This document shows, in pieces, positions 1 to 12,581 of a DNA stretch of 64,000 nucleotides (positions within the stretch are counted from its first letter, which is position 1; every line of letters starts with the position of its first letter). Source of the DNA: Proales similis (taxonomy: Eukaryota > Rotifera > Eurotatoria > Ploima > Proalidae). Position numbers and translations under genes: made by a program. Location: assembly GCA_019059635.1 (NCBI GenBank), contig JAGVRJ010000005.1, forward strand, positions 1,054,001 to 1,118,000. Reading direction: 5' to 3'. A model generated the notes under the pieces. It saw nothing but the letters and a program-made list of their open reading frames with translations, ran no database searches and was not told where the DNA came from.

Positions 1-3000
1 TGGCGACTGGCGACGACTTTGGCCTCATCAAGCTGTTCGAGTATCCCTGCATGGTAAGTCTGTCTCCTGATCAGACCAACTTCAATTCTGCAGCCAATTT
101 GTTGTTTCAGACCAAATTTGCCAAATTCAAAAAATACTCGGGCCACAGCTCTCATGTGACACGAGTGAGATGGACAATGAACGACAGCAAGCTAATATCG
201 ACCGGAGGCAATGACACAGCCATAATGATTTGGAATAACAAGGCGTTTAGAGCGGATGCAAACGAAACTCCATCTATGGTGCGACGATCATCAACCAGCT
301 CGATTCCGTCGGAGATCGCGCTTAGAAACACTCGGCAGGGCGAGTCAGAGGACTCGGAGACCGACTCGGAAGACGAGGGCTACGACAGCGATGTGAAGCG
401 AGAGCACAAGATTGACTATAATCTGAATGTGTTTGTGAACGAAATCAAGCGGCCAACCCCAGAGACGGTCATCAATCTCTATAACAAAGTCAGCCAGTCG
501 GATCGAACGTGAGCAGCCAACTAAATTTTAAAAGTCAAAACAAGTCTAATTGCTTCCGCATTAAGTGAATCAGCTCGACCGAGCCGTCTGGTCAAGACCA
601 AGTTTAAGTAAGTCACAACAACAGTCCACTTGGTCCGAGTCGGTTTAAAAGTAAAAGCGACGCTTAAATAGACGAACGAAGGTGAAAAAAAGTGGCATGA
701 AAAAAGAGCAAGAGGCAATCAATCCGATGCTGGTAATGCAGGCGGTCAGCAAGTAAGTTTGATACATGAGCTGATTACTGAAGCGACCGGAGCGTCGGTC
801 TTTAACTTGGTCTAAATTTCAGGCTAACAATTGCCGGAGTGGAGAACAACGAGAAAGGAGACGATGAAACTGCGCACAAATTCGACATCAAAGGTCTCGA
901 GCTGAGTCACGTGCACGGCTACCGGGGCTTTGACTGTCGCGATAATCTCTATTACATTAAAAATGGCAAAGCCATAGTCTACCATGCTGCAGCGGCCGGC
1001 ATCGTCATGGACTTGGAGAGCGGTGAGAGTTCACTTCGATCTCTGCTTTTTTTGGTCTGACTTAGAAACAATCATGCTCACCTCACAGGCACTCAAAGTT
1101 TCTATTTGGAGCACACAGACGATATAATCAGTTTGTGTGTGAACGAGAACTCAAACTTCTCCGAGGTGGTGGCCACCGGACAAATAGGCAAAAACCCGAC
1201 TATAAACATTTGGAACGCGAGTAGCAAGCAAACGCTGAGCATCTTGTCCGGCCTGCACACCGATAAGCAAGGCGTGTGCTCATTGTCATTCTCAAGCAAC
1301 GGCAAGCTACTTGTGAGCGTCGGACTCGATCCCAAGTTCACGATCGGAGTTTGGCGCTGGCAAGAAGGCGCATTGGTCGCGTCCGCTCAAGGCGATCAAA
1401 AGCCCAATCGAATATTCAGAGTGATGTTCAGGCCCGATTCAAATAGCTCGTTTGTTTCGGTCGGATTTAAGCACATCAAGTTCTGGTCAATAGCCGGCTC
1501 TGAGCTCGTCAAGCGACGCGGCGTTCTATCCGAATGGAACGTAAAAGAGAAAAGACTGAAAAAGACGCCAACAATGCTGTCGGTCGCTTTTGGCCTTGTA
1601 ATTCATTTTTCTTTCAATTTAGCTCATATGTTGCTCGTTTCTTGACAATCCGGTTTAGGAGAGTATGACTTACACGGGCAGCATGGGAGGAGACGTGTTC
1701 ATTTGGAAAGAGAACGTTTTGGTCAGAGTTGTGGAGTCGGCTCATTCGGGGCCAATATTCTCAATGTACACTTCACTATTCGACGGCCACGTGGTCACTG
1801 GCGCCAAAGACAAGAGCAGGTCTGTATCAAATGCATGAAAATTGAGTTCGCTCAGCATGAATGGCCATTCATGCTTGCATTAAAGATCGAATAACAAAAC
1901 GCCGACTGTTAAACTATGGGACGCAAAAATGAAAGAATGCTTGAAAGAATTTAGCTTTAAAGACTCGCTGGAGGAGACTACTGTGGTTAAGGCGGTGTGC
2001 AGAGTCAAGGTAAAGCTCAGTCGGACGAGATCGATTGAACTCAATTGAAATTAAATTTGTTCGTCAAGGGACGAATTGTGGTCGGAACTAAGTGCGGAAA
2101 CATTTACGAGCTGAACGAGAAATCTGGAGCAACCCACGGACTGGTGAACAGTCACTCAGAGGGCGAGCTCTGGGCATTGGCCAGCCACCCGAGTAAAGAA
2201 GTGTTTGCCACCGGAGGCTACGATGGTACACCACGCATCATCCACAAGAGGCACGGCTCATGAATAATTGATGTTGGACGAAGGTTTCATAAAGTTCTGG
2301 GACGTGAAAAAAAAGCAATTGTGCAATGAGTTCAAGACCAAGCTGAAAGTCAGATGCATCGACTTTGATCCAGAGGGAAAGAGAGTCTCAGTGGGCTCCG
2401 ACGACGGCGAGATTGTTCTATTCCGATTGTCGGCCGACTTTGCCATCCAACAGACCGACTCGAACCGGCAGCGAAAGTCGTGCATAAACGACATCAAGTA
2501 AGAGACGAGCGTCGCGTGACAACTCGCTCTGTTTCTAAGCACTCTCGGCTTCAAGGTTCTGCCCAAAGAACTCATACCTGGCTGCTGGCTGTCAAGAGAA
2601 TTCGATTGACTTTTATGAGGTCACAAGTGAGAACAAGTTGATTCGAATTGCCTACTGCACTCTTGTGCCTGGGCCTGTACTTCAAATGGACTGGTCGACA
2701 ACTGGCCAGTACATCAAGGTAAAACGCCTGTCTGATGTCAGCTGGTCCGAACTTGAGCTGAATTGTTCCTGTGAACAATTAAGGTGGGCACAGCGAATTA
2801 CAAGACGGTTGTCTACGAGGTGCCCAAGGGAAGTCAAGTTCTCGACGAGGAAATTCAAGACAAAGTCGAATGGAATCAATGGACCAGGTTGGATTAACGA
2901 GTTAATTGACTCAATTTTTACTCAACTAACTACCGTCGGGCTTAAAAAAGCATATTCGGCGCCGAAGTGATCGGAATTTGGCCAAGCATGGCCCAGGAGC

Positions 3001-3357
3001 ATAATTACATAAATTGCGCTCATTTGGCTCCACTTGCCATGAAACTAGCAACAGGCGACGATGACGGAGCCGTAAAGCTTTTTAACTTTCCATGTCTCGA
3101 GAAAGAAGTGAGCCGAACCTCCCACCGCCTTGTTTTTCAACAACAATTAACCGAAATTCAAATTTTTCTCAGAGCCATTATCAAGAGTATTATGGGCATT
3201 CATCAAACGTAACCAACGTGAAATTCCTTTCCAGCGGAACTCACCTTCTCAGCATAGGCGGCGACGATTTTTGGTTAGATTTCGAAACATTTCGACCAAC
3301 TTTTTGAGCGATTTAAATTCTTAATTTTGCAGTGTCTTCGTTTGGAAATGCGTTTGA
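1..3357 (+). CDS. EML5/6-like echinoderm microtubule-associated protein (5' partial)
   Basis: The product is the C-terminal part of an EML-family protein, which binds microtubules through HELP and WD40 (TAPE) propellers. The window opens inside a coding exon (residues read [13 protein letters not shown], then a GT donor at 54). A divergent Asp/Glu/Ser-rich linker follows (about 290-510), then a HELP motif ([14 protein letters not shown], about 890-940), then a complete run of WD repeats including [25 protein letters not shown] and VIGIWP. It ends in VFVWKCV with TGA at 3355-3357. A TAPE end followed by a whole HELP-TAPE unit is the tandem organisation of EML5/6 rather than single-unit EML1-4. 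There are at least ten short introns. The small exons between about 512 and 824 are the least certain; the one ending at about 752 joins in frame to the exon at 824. An AATAAA lies at 3440. Family assignment is firm; the paralogue is inferred. Confidence 0.9.
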
Positions 3358-3439
3358 GGCCAATTTTAACGGCTGCTAAATGTCGTCGTTAAGATATTAA
3401 TAGACGCAAATGGTTTTTTTTTTTTTACTTTTTTGCTCG

Positions 3440-3445
3440 AATAAA
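3440..3445 (+). terminator. Polyadenylation signal of the EML-like gene
   Basis: An AATAAA hexamer sits about 83 bp after the EML stop codon, in AT-rich sequence after a long T run. It is the first such hexamer downstream. Confidence 0.55.
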
Positions 3446-4189
3446 ATATTTAGAAAAACAAGAAAGAGTTAATTTCGTAATTTGAAAAATTAAGAGAGAG
3501 AGCGAGGACGGAAAAGGGATGCAGGGGGTTGGAGTAGCCGGTCTGTCGCCCAAACTCAAAGAGATAAGCGACTTGAATGAAGAGAAAGAAGTGGGATTTT
3601 ATGCGAACAGAGCAAATGTTGTCTGTTTGTTGGTTCAAGCAGCGTCGCGTGGGACTCGTGTGCTCCTAGACTCGTCCCTCTCTCTCTCTCTCTCTCATTG
3701 TCTAAAATTACTCTGCGGATTCAGTGATTGAGGCAATAAAAAGTGAATTCAAGAATGAAGAGAGGCAAATGTGGCGGCTTGAACGATTGAAATTAAAATG
3801 TGAGGTGTGCTAGCAGACGATTGGGCTTTGAAAAGAATTAAGTTACAGCTGACAAGCCCATTTCTTCATCATCGTGAATAAGATTTGGTTTTGAAGGGGC
3901 GCGGCAAAGAGAACGCGGCGAAAAGTAAAATCACGATCAGACAGTTTTAATGAGAACAAGCAGCAAGTGATTGCTCAAGTGAGAACGTGATGGTGGCCAA
4001 TTTGGCGACTAACCGATGCTAAAAAGAGCAGCGAGCGAGTGTGCGGCCCATCGAGCGCACTTAAATTCACATTGTGTCTGTATTCTAGAAGCACATGCGC
4101 CGACTGCTCAGGCGAACTGGTCTGGTGAGGATATAAAGAGAGGAAAAGAGGCAAGAAAAATTAAAAATAAAAGCAGAGAAGAATAGAGA
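3446..4189. other. Intergenic stretch with (CT)n tract and a TATA-like box
   Basis: No gene is visible here. A (CT)n tract lies at about 3678-3696. The sequence gaggatataaag at about 4130 looks like a TATA box roughly 55 bp before the ATG at 4190 and may drive the NRBP transcript. Confidence 0.4.
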
Positions 4190-4378
4190 ATGGCCGATCG
4201 ACAGTCAGCCGCTAACCGGTTCATTGAACCGGTCTGGGAGCAAACTACTCAAGAGCTGCTCAATCAGACCCTTCAGCACAACTACACGCAACTTTGGTTG
4301 AATTCGCGCCGAGCGAATCTCTTGATGCCAGTGCCCGATATTTTGGGCGTGTTCTCGCCGTGGATGCCCGCCATGCAG
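4190..4378 (+). CDS. Possible upstream first coding exon of NRBP (63 codons)
   Basis: An ATG at 4190, about 55 bp after a TATA-like box, opens a 63-codon frame (MADRQSAANRFIEPVWEQ...) that ends exactly at a good donor, CAG followed by GTAAGC. It was not recognised as any known domain. If the donor is joined to an acceptor just before 4975 (ggcag), the frame runs uninterrupted through six codons into the NRBP ATG at 4993. That would give NRBP an alternative N-terminal extension. The acceptor has a purine-rich, poor pyrimidine tract, so this is only a hypothesis. The exon could also be untranslated or belong to an unrelated small gene. Confidence 0.35.
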
Positions 4379-4992
4379 GTAAGCGCCCGGCATGACGTAG
4401 GGCTCATAATGCACGACCGTTCGGCTCATAATTTATTCATGCCGATTCGGGTTTGCTCGTTCGCGCAAGCTCTTGCTGCTTGTTCGTGTGTATGTGCGCT
4501 TGTGTCGGCTCGCCTTCTTTCTCTCCTTTGTCGTGATGTTGTTTCGTTCGACAACATTAACAACGACGACACAATGACGACGACAATCAAAGTAACAACA
4601 CCCCGCTTTGCTTTACTCATGTGATTGGACGAGGCTCGTAGTGAAGTGAATGCGCTCCCCTCCGTTCGACAGAGTCAGACTGGACGGCGGATGTGGGTCG
4701 ACCTTGCCACCATTCATTCACTCGCTACTCCTCTCTTGCTCAAATAGACGTTGAGTTGCAAGTTTTGAAACACAGAAGAAACCAAGTTTTTAGACGTTAG
4801 AGCAAAATACTCCTCAGCCAGTGACAAAAAAAAAAGAGGCGAACCAGAGAGAACTTTTAAGCGCCTTTAGGCACCACCTAATAATAACAAGCAAACGCAA
4901 GCAGCAGCAGCAGCAGCGACAGCCATTGAGCGATCAAAGCGAGCTAAAAAGAAATCAATGAAAATAAAAGGCAGCTTTTGAATTTAAAGGCA

Positions 4993-7471
4993 ATGTCGCA
5001 AGAGACGCGGAAAAATCTTCACGGCAGCACAACAGAAGTGCTCAGGACCGACGGAGTTGAAGCCGGCGAGCAGAAGGATCGAACGGCGGCAGAAGAGCGA
5101 CGCACTACCGTGGGCGAAGAGGAGAAAGCGAGCGAGGAGATGCGAGTGGAGAATCAAGAGAAAGCGGAAGCCGATGCCAACAAGAACCAGAACGACATAA
5201 ACGGCTGCGGCGGAGGCGGCGATGATAAGCACGACGACGATGATGACGAAGAAGAGGAAGAAGACGAAGAGGAATGTTTAGAAGAGAGTCCGGACGGCGG
5301 TCGATGGAGCAAACGAAATCAACTTGTTGCCCAACGAGACGTGCCCGGCATCGACCGAGCATTCCTGGCCATGGACACCGAGAACGGCTTTGAAGTCGTC
5401 TGGAACGAGATTTACCTCACAGGCGGCAAGAAGCTAAAAAGCGAATACTTGCACAAGGGCCGGGTAAGCTGAAGAATTCTCACTCGATCCTCGGCATGGC
5501 CATCAGAGTTGACGCTTTGACCAAAAGAAAAAGATAAACGAGATATTCGACACACTCATCAATTTAAATCATCCGAACATCGTTAAGTTTCACCACTACT
5601 GGATGGATGAGGCACGCGAGCGCATCACGTTCATCACCGAGTACATGGCAAGCAACTCGCTCAAGCAGTTCCTTCGACTCGCCAAAAAGACCAATCAGCC
5701 GATAAAAAAGCCGACGTGGAAGCGCTGGTGCATTCAGCTGCTGGCCGCATTGCAGTGAGTATTCGTCTTGAAAGCGCTTTTATATCTTCATCTAAAAATG
5801 CTCATTTCACTTGCTCACAGTTATCTGCACAGCTCAGAAGCGCCCATAATCCACGACGATTTGTCCTGCGACACCATATTCATTCAGGCGAACGGTCTGA
5901 TTAAGATCGGCTGTATCGCACCTGATCTCGTCCATAACCATGTCAAGACTTATTTGGACGTGAACAAGATTGCGCGCAATATGCATTTCATTGCTCCAGA
6001 GTGCCGTGGCGCCTGGGAGCAAGACGAGACGCAAAAGGAGAAGACAACTGCGGCCGACATATACGCGTTTGGCATTGTTGCACTCGAGGTGAGTTAAATC
6101 GCATCTGCCACTTTCTATCTATAGCCACCTCTCTCTCTCACTCTCTCATTCACTCTCTCTCTCATTCTCTCTCTATCTCAATCTCTCACTTGCTTCTCTA
6201 GTCTCTTCATCTGTCTCTGTCACTCGCCATCTCTTTCTTTCTAATTTTAAACACGAAAAATTGCCATAAAGATGTTCAATTTGGAATTCGGTGGAAATGG
6301 TGACTTGCATCCGGTGACCGACGAGCTTGTCTTGCAGGCCATCGAGGCTCTTGATCAGCAAAAACAGGATTTCATATTGAAATGCTTGGCCAAAGATCCG
6401 GCGAAACGACCGAGCGCTCATCAGCTTTTGTTTCATCCGCTGCTGTTCGACGTGCCCTCGCTAAGGCTCATGTCAGCACACAAGTTCATCGCCAACACAA
6501 ACGAAGTGCGCGGTGAGTAGGCAACAAAAACAAAACTCGAACCTAACTCGACATGCGCCAATTTCTAGAGCAGCACTTGTTGAACGCGTTCAATCGAAAG
6601 GCAGAGTTCGAGATCGGAGTACGATGTCCCAACTCGGGCTCGCCCCAATCGTTCATGTCCTCTCACCTGCCCTCGTTCGATGTGAACAAGTATCTTGAAG
6701 ATGTGAAAAATGGAATTTATCCATTGGCAGCAATCGGTCTGCCCGGTCGCGAGTCGAGTCGACTGCCCAAGAGCTCTTCAGAGCACAACATTGACGCCGA
6801 GCTAGCATCGAACGAGTCGACGCAGAGCGGCAACGAGCAAAGAACCAAACTGATTAGCCGTGTGAAGACCATTTCTGACTCATTGTCAGAACAGGGACGA
6901 GAACAAAGCATTCCAAGCGTTCCCAGCACGTACCGCGACTCGACCAGAGGCTCTTCGTCGAACACGTCGGCGTCGTCTATGGCCGGCTCGCCGCCCCAGA
7001 CCGTTGTCGACAATCTGGCCATGCTGGGCAAAAGCCGCACGAGCTCGCCAAGTTCGGAAAAGAGCGGACACGGCCGCGCCGGCTTGACGCAGAGTGGTGG
7101 CGACGAGGCCAACTCTGAGCGTCGACACGCCCGACGAATTGACATTTGCCTCAACGTATTGGACAAGAATTTAAACAACTTCGAATTGTTGTTGAAAATA
7201 ACGTTCGATGATAAAACCGGGCGACTGATTCAGTCGCAGATAAGTCGAGCTGATTCGGCCCACAAGCTCGCCGACGAGCTGGTCTCTTACGGTCTTTTGA
7301 ATGAGGTAAAGCGCTCGATTTAGGTTCTTTTACTTTTTCAAACTTCCTCAACCGGTCTATTCACAGCTCGACAAGAACGTGATCTGTTCGAGAATAAACG
7401 AAGCGTGGAACAAGTTCGAACTTGAAGAAACAAGTGCGCATCCGCAGCAAGCGGCCAACAGCAACTATTGA
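4993..7471 (+). CDS. NRBP1: Nuclear receptor-binding protein, NRBP-family pseudokinase
   Basis: NRBP is a pseudokinase adaptor linked to ER-Golgi traffic and to protein turnover through cullin complexes. After an acidic N-terminus (DDDDDEEEEEDEEE) come the family hallmarks: VPGIDRAFLAMDTENGFEVV, the kinase-like core HPNIVKFHHYW, ITEYMASNSLKQFL, and a C-terminal NRBP domain with YLEDVKNGIYPLAAIGLP. Catalytic residues are missing as in all NRBPs: the HRD loop reads IIHDDLSCDTIFI and the DFG site reads IGCIAPD. Exons are about 4993-5463, 5534-5754, 5820-6088, 6272-6511, 6569-7304 and 7367-7471. Intron 4 is unusually CT-rich. The Ser-rich insert of about 120 residues before the C-terminal domain is longer than in vertebrates. 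The start chosen is the first ATG of the acidic exon; an upstream exon at 4190 may add residues. The animal ancestor has one NRBP, so the 1/2 distinction does not apply. Confidence 0.93.
6127..6200 (+). repeat. Imperfect (CT)n microsatellite in NRBP intron 4
   Basis: About 70 bp of CTCTCT blocks broken by CATT and TAT fill the middle of intron 4. They make this intron about three times the local norm (183 bp against about 60). Confidence 0.8.
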
Positions 7472-9749
7472 ACCCTGCTCGCGATCACCGCGAGCTAATG
7501 GCCTAGGCGTCTCGGCCAATCTCAAGGTGCTCTTGCCTCTTATCCTAATCCCAACGCGAGCGTCAACCGAGCAATATTCTCTTCTCGTACGACCAATTCT
7601 GCACCTTCTCTTTCCCAACCGATCTTCCCTTGCTTCGGCCGGTTTTGTTTTTTTCGGTCTCCGATCGTTCCCAGTCAAGAGTTGTTTTCTTAAATTTTCA
7701 TTGCCAAATCAATTATTTTGAATATTCATCCGCCTTTTCATCATTTCTCTCACTTTCTTGATCGTCATTTTTACCAGGCATTTACCCTCCCTTACTCGGT
7801 AATACTGAGTCAGCATCTCTCTCTCTCTCTTTCTCTCTCACTGTATGAACTTCACTCTCTTCAGCTTCCTCAATTTATGCAACCTCTTCAGCCAGACGAA
7901 TGTGGACCACCGCCATATAGGCTGATGCCAGCCATCCCATCATCTGACTTGATTTCATCACACAACGCTCTTGATCACCATCACACAACTCGATTCAGCT
8001 CGACAATGATTATAAGTAATAAACAAATTCTTCAACTGTGAATGACACTCAGAACTGGCAAAGCAAAAGAAAAACAACTAAAGCGAACAAAAAAGAACAA
8101 GCGACCAGGAGATTGCGCGAATATCCGCTCGAACAACATCCAACTCATCTCGACTCTTGAATTCTACATTGAGCCGGTCACCACCACCTGCTCGCTGGTG
8201 TGCTAGTCCATTTCGTGTTTACTCGTTCCATAGCTCGCTCGTTCGATTTACTCTTTCGTCTTTTCTCCTTTTGTTGTATTTATAATTCGATTAAATTAAT
8301 AATAAATTCACATTGTGCATGTGGGGCTTTAATAAGCCATTCGATGTTGTCCATCTAAATTATTGTGTGTAAGTCGGCCCACGGCCGTTTGACTCAAATT
8401 TCAATTCTTCTTTTATTCAGATTGAATAAACTAGTCGACTATTGCTAAGGTCTTTTCTCTTGGCCCCGTCCACTCTCTACCGCCCGTTCTCCCCTTTTTC
8501 CAACTCTTTTTCGTCTCACTTTCACTCTTTTTGTTTTCAGCTTCGAATTTGCCCAAGAATTTCAGAGAAGAGAGAACTGGCTGGCTAATCTGGGGATAAG
8601 CGAGTGAGGGAGCATTCCTTGTTAAAACCGCGGAGAATATGACGACGACGACGACGCTGGCAAAAGAGAGGAGCTAGATGATGACACTTGCACTAAGACT
8701 GATTGGTAAATAGCGACACCGAGCTGGTCAACAAGTGCGCTTGAGTCCGGCACGGGATTAAGGCTGCAATCGCACGCACCGAGGGCCGAGAGATTAGAAA
8801 GTAATTAGCACTGGTCGCTTCAAGTGTGCTGACATCGGTCGAGCTTAGCTGCCTAATAAGCAACTGTGCTCTTCGAGTCGGTTACATCACAATCGAAGCG
8901 AAATTTGCTGAGGTGGATCTCAACAAGCCGCGAGGCCGGAAAAAACTAGAAAAGGCGCGCAGTTAAAGTAAAAGTCAGCTAAGAAGAGCGCAAATGCGTT
9001 GAGATTAAGGCCAAGATTAAGGTATTACGCCGGTGGCCTGGCTTTGTCCCAAAGGCCGTTTAAGTAAATAAACGAGAAAAAAAAAGCACAAACGCCAACG
9101 CAATAAGGTGACTTTGATGAATGCGAAATGTCGTACTAATTAAATTAGCTCGATTCAAGTTTTAAGCAATTTCGTAATAGGTTAATGGTATTAGCGAGCT
9201 CTAGTAGGCTCAAAGTTGCCAAGTGAAACTTGCCCGCATTCTTGGCCTCAGATGATTTTTAGCTCGCTGGTCGCTCAAATTGCTGGTCCGCTCGTGCTAG
9301 TCGAGAACGCCCCCTTTACCTTGGCATTAGACGGTGCAGGTCGACGTGAAGCTATTTGAGCAATTCTCGCCAAACATTCATCTCTATTTCCACCAGTTCG
9401 TCAGATGCGCAACTTGTTCAAATGTTGCCAGTATTTGCTTTTAAATCGCGCTCTTCCGCTCTCCAGAGGCCATGACTTAAGTTGAGTCAAAGTTCGACTT
9501 GCGCAACCACCCAGACCTGTTTATAAGAGCACAAGCCCGATTCGAACTACATTTCAGAGTGCTTTCGTTCTCTCTCTCTCTGGGTTGTTTAAAAAAAAGC
9601 AAAATCCTCTTCTGGCTGCTTCTGCAAGAGAAGAGATGCGCCTTTGTCTGTTGAAGAGGCCTGTTTTCCAATCCTCAAGTCCATAGCAGTTCAATAAGAT
9701 TCTGTTTCGTTTCATCTCTAGACCAACCAATTCGAGACAATCAAGCATC
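7472..9749. other. NRBP 3' UTR and intergenic region
   Basis: The first part is probably the NRBP 3' UTR. AATAAA hexamers occur at 8301-8306 and 8425-8430, with a CT tract at about 7817-7840. From about 8440 to 9700 I see no coding exon, tRNA or mobile element. A weak TATA-like tttataag at about 9519 lies upstream of the EGF-repeat gene. Confidence 0.5.
8301..8306 (+). terminator. Polyadenylation signal, NRBP candidate
   Basis: AATAAA lies in AT-rich sequence 830 bp after the NRBP stop; a second hexamer is at 8425. Which is used cannot be told from sequence. Confidence 0.4.
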
Positions 9750-11967
9750 ATGCGTTTGCATTTTTTCTTTTTACTCATTGCACTGCATTACTCGCAAGGC
9801 TACGTGATAGACGCCTGCGCCAAGACAAAATGTGAACAAGACGACCAAGTTCCGTGTCTCGAGCTGAGCTTGAACGGCACCAGCTACGAGTGCAAATGTG
9901 TAGTGGTTTGCGTCGGACAAAGCCTTATCAAAGGCCCGATTGTTCGCACACTCGAGCCCATCACCGTATTGGAGGAGAATGGCACTGTGGTAGCCGAGAA
10001 TGGTCTTAAAGGAGTTCCATTGGCCAAGATGGGCGGCCCTGCTTGCTATCCAAATGCATGCATGAATGGCGGCACTTGCTACACCAACTACAACACGGCT
10101 GGAGGAGCAACCACTACCACGACCACGGCCGATCCGTACAACCGACCCATTTGCGTAAGCAAACTTGACCGAGCTTGAGCCAAACTCGAATGAATAAACG
10201 CGTTCCGCTTTCGCTTATCTCGATCTAGTCATGCCAAGAGCAGTTCTCTGGCTCTCGCTGCGAACTCTACAGCGCCACACCGGCTCCTTCGTCCAACGGA
10301 TGGAACAATCTTTGCCGAGTGTACAACGATCGAAACATGAACATCTGCCAGAACGGTGGCCAATGTGTTTTCATTGCCGAAGGCAAAGGTCGGTCGAATT
10401 TAAATCTCATTCGCATCAGCTAGCGATTCAATTCGCCATCATTCAGTTGCTTGTGTCTGTCCGTCCAGCTTCTCAGGACAATTCTGTGAAATTCCAGTTT
10501 ACGCTCAATGCAGCGGTCCTGTAAATGCCAACTGTCATCGTGATCACGTGAGACACGCTCAAACCAAGAGCAAACCAATTTTGAATAACTCCTCTCTTAT
10601 CAGGGATCGTGTGGCATAGACGGCTCATGCGTTTGCCGACCGGGCTATTCTGGACCGAGGTAAGAAAAGAGAAAGTCTTAATCGACTCTTTATATTATTC
10701 AAACACAAACTATTCGCATTTGTTGCTAGCTGTGACCAAAGCGGACCAATGCCGACCGCGGCCGCTTACAACAACCCGACTCAGAACATTATCTACACGA
10801 ATGCTCCACTTCCGACCAATCCACCCAACAACAACTACAACGTTCAGACTCAGCCGACCCAGGCGCCCACATTCAACTACAACGTTCAGACTCAGCCGAC
10901 CCAGGCGCCCACATTCAACTACAACGTTCAGACCAACCCACCGAACATCTACAACTACCAAACGCAGCCGACTGCCGCGCCAAGTAGCATTGGATATCAA
11001 TTCCCAACAGCCCAGCCAACCACCCGAGCACCGACTTTTAACTATAACCCGCAGACGAACCCGTCCAACATCTACAACTATCAAACGCAGCCTACTTTGG
11101 CTCCGAGCACAAATGGCTACCAGTTCCCTACGCCGGCACCTACAGCTCGACCACCGACCAACAACTACAACTTGTTCAACACGAACCCTCCGGCCACTCA
11201 GAGCAACTATTGCCTCAACGGGGGAACTGTCCAATCAATTGACGTCGCTCCTTTCCTCATCTGCATGTAGGTTGACCAGTGTGTTTGAACGTAAGTCAGG
11301 TGAATTTCAAGTTTGTTTAAGCTGCCTGCCGGCCTACACCGGTGACCGATGCCAGACTCTGGTGACAAACAACGTGGTCAACCAGTACAATCCACCTCAA
11401 CTGTCAAGATGCAGCGGCTACTGCTTGAACGGCGGCTCTTGTAGAGAATTGGGCGCTTCCCTAATCTGTCTGTAAGTGCCTTTAGTTAATTGTTTTGACA
11501 AAAAACAAAAATAATCTGAGCGTGAATATGAAAGATGTCCGCCGAGTTTCACTGGCAACCGTTGTGAAATATCTGTGGCCAACAATGATCCTTATGGAAT
11601 CAATCCGATTCAGACATTTGCACCAAGCCAGCCGACACCGCCGAGCTCGACCAGAGCGCCCAGATGCAACATGACCATCTCGCTGCGCAACGAGGGCCTC
11701 TACTCTGCTCGCTTCTTGGTTCTGTACAAAATCGACGGCATTCAACAGCCTCTGTACATCTCGCCATCTCTGCCGTTCATCGGCCAGTCGGCGTCGGTCA
11801 CCATTCCGTACTATTCAACCGACATTGTGGTCACTCTGGAGTCGCTCGGCTTTTCATGGAGCAAGATAGCCGACGACACGGGCATAAACACTGCCACTCA
11901 ATGCACAAAATGCTACAAAACTTGGGGAGTAGTGACCGGACCGCAATGGGACTATCTCCTCTGCTAA
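9750..11967 (+). CDS. Secreted EGF-repeat protein with Thr/Pro/Asn-rich linker and unknown C-terminal domain
   Basis: The protein starts with a signal peptide (MRLHFFFLLIALHYSQG). A Cys-rich segment of about 100 residues follows, then three EGF-like modules (CMNGGTC, ICQNGGQC, GSCGIDGSCVC), each ending in G-x-x-C. Next is a low-complexity linker at 10750-11190 built on NYN-x-QT-x-PTQAP units, including two identical 42-bp copies near 10850-10920. Two more EGF-like modules end in YTGDRC and FTGNRC. The first of these has Val where the third Cys is expected (CLNGGTVQ). The last 100 residues (11660-11967) form an unrecognised, probably beta-rich domain with the motif CTKCYKTWG. Seven introns split the EGF modules, often just before the final Cys-x-Cys. 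It is probably an extracellular matrix, mucus or cuticle protein. The function is inference only. Confidence 0.85.
10840..10935 (+). repeat. Tandem 42-bp repeat in the EGF protein linker
   Basis: The unit encoding FNYNVQTQPTQAPT (14 codons) occurs twice without nucleotide difference, and a third divergent copy begins downstream. Perfect identity suggests recent slippage duplication. Confidence 0.8.
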
Positions 11968-12581
11968 TTGTGGCTTATATCCTCTTTACCTCTCTCTCTC
12001 TAACACTCAGTGCTCTAGGCCTATTAGATTAGAACTCTGTTTCATGATTAACTAAACTGCCGAGCAGCCGACGCAAATGCTCTTCACTCAACTGCCATTT
12101 TCGTTTGCAAGACAGGAGAACATCCTAAACGATGAGGAGCAGATTGAAACTCAAACTCAAAGCGGAATCGAATTTATTTCCAATTATCTTCTCAGTGGCT
12201 CTTCGTTTCCCTTTCCTCTCTAATTTCATTCTTGATTCTTCATCTTTTGGATCAACTCTGTCTCATCCCAAATTCAAAAATAAACACAAGTTTGTTGAGA
12301 AAACGTGCCGATCGCGTCTTGAGTTGATATTCTCCAACGGCTAATGTCTGTCTGATTCTAGTTTCGTGTGACTCTCTCACAAACTGCATTCCGATTCAAG
12401 TGACTCGATCGCTAACACAAGTGTCAAAAAAGACAAAAATAGCAAATTACGAAGAGAAATGGAGAAGCGCCAACCGCCCATAAAACAGACGCATCATTTA
12501 CATCCGCTAATTTGGTGTAAAACAGAGAAAAACGAAAAAAAAAAGTTGCGGCCAGAAGAGGCAGAGCTCGTCGAACGTCGT
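11968..12581. other. Convergent 3' region between the EGF gene and the aminopeptidase
   Basis: There is no gene here. AATAAA at 12279-12284 on the plus strand fits the EGF gene. TTTATT at 12173-12178 (AATAAA on minus) fits the aminopeptidase, so the two 3' UTRs may overlap. Confidence 0.45.

Noticed and set aside
5834-6034. NRBP read as an active Ser/Thr kinase
   Set aside because: The HRD and DFG motifs are absent, as in all NRBPs.
10609-11475. Long plus-strand frame (288 codons) overlapping the EGF gene, and an antisense one at 10710-11234
   Set aside because: Both are shadows of the repetitive Asn/Thr/Pro linker. They have no signal peptide, domains or splice logic, while the third frame carries the EGF modules.
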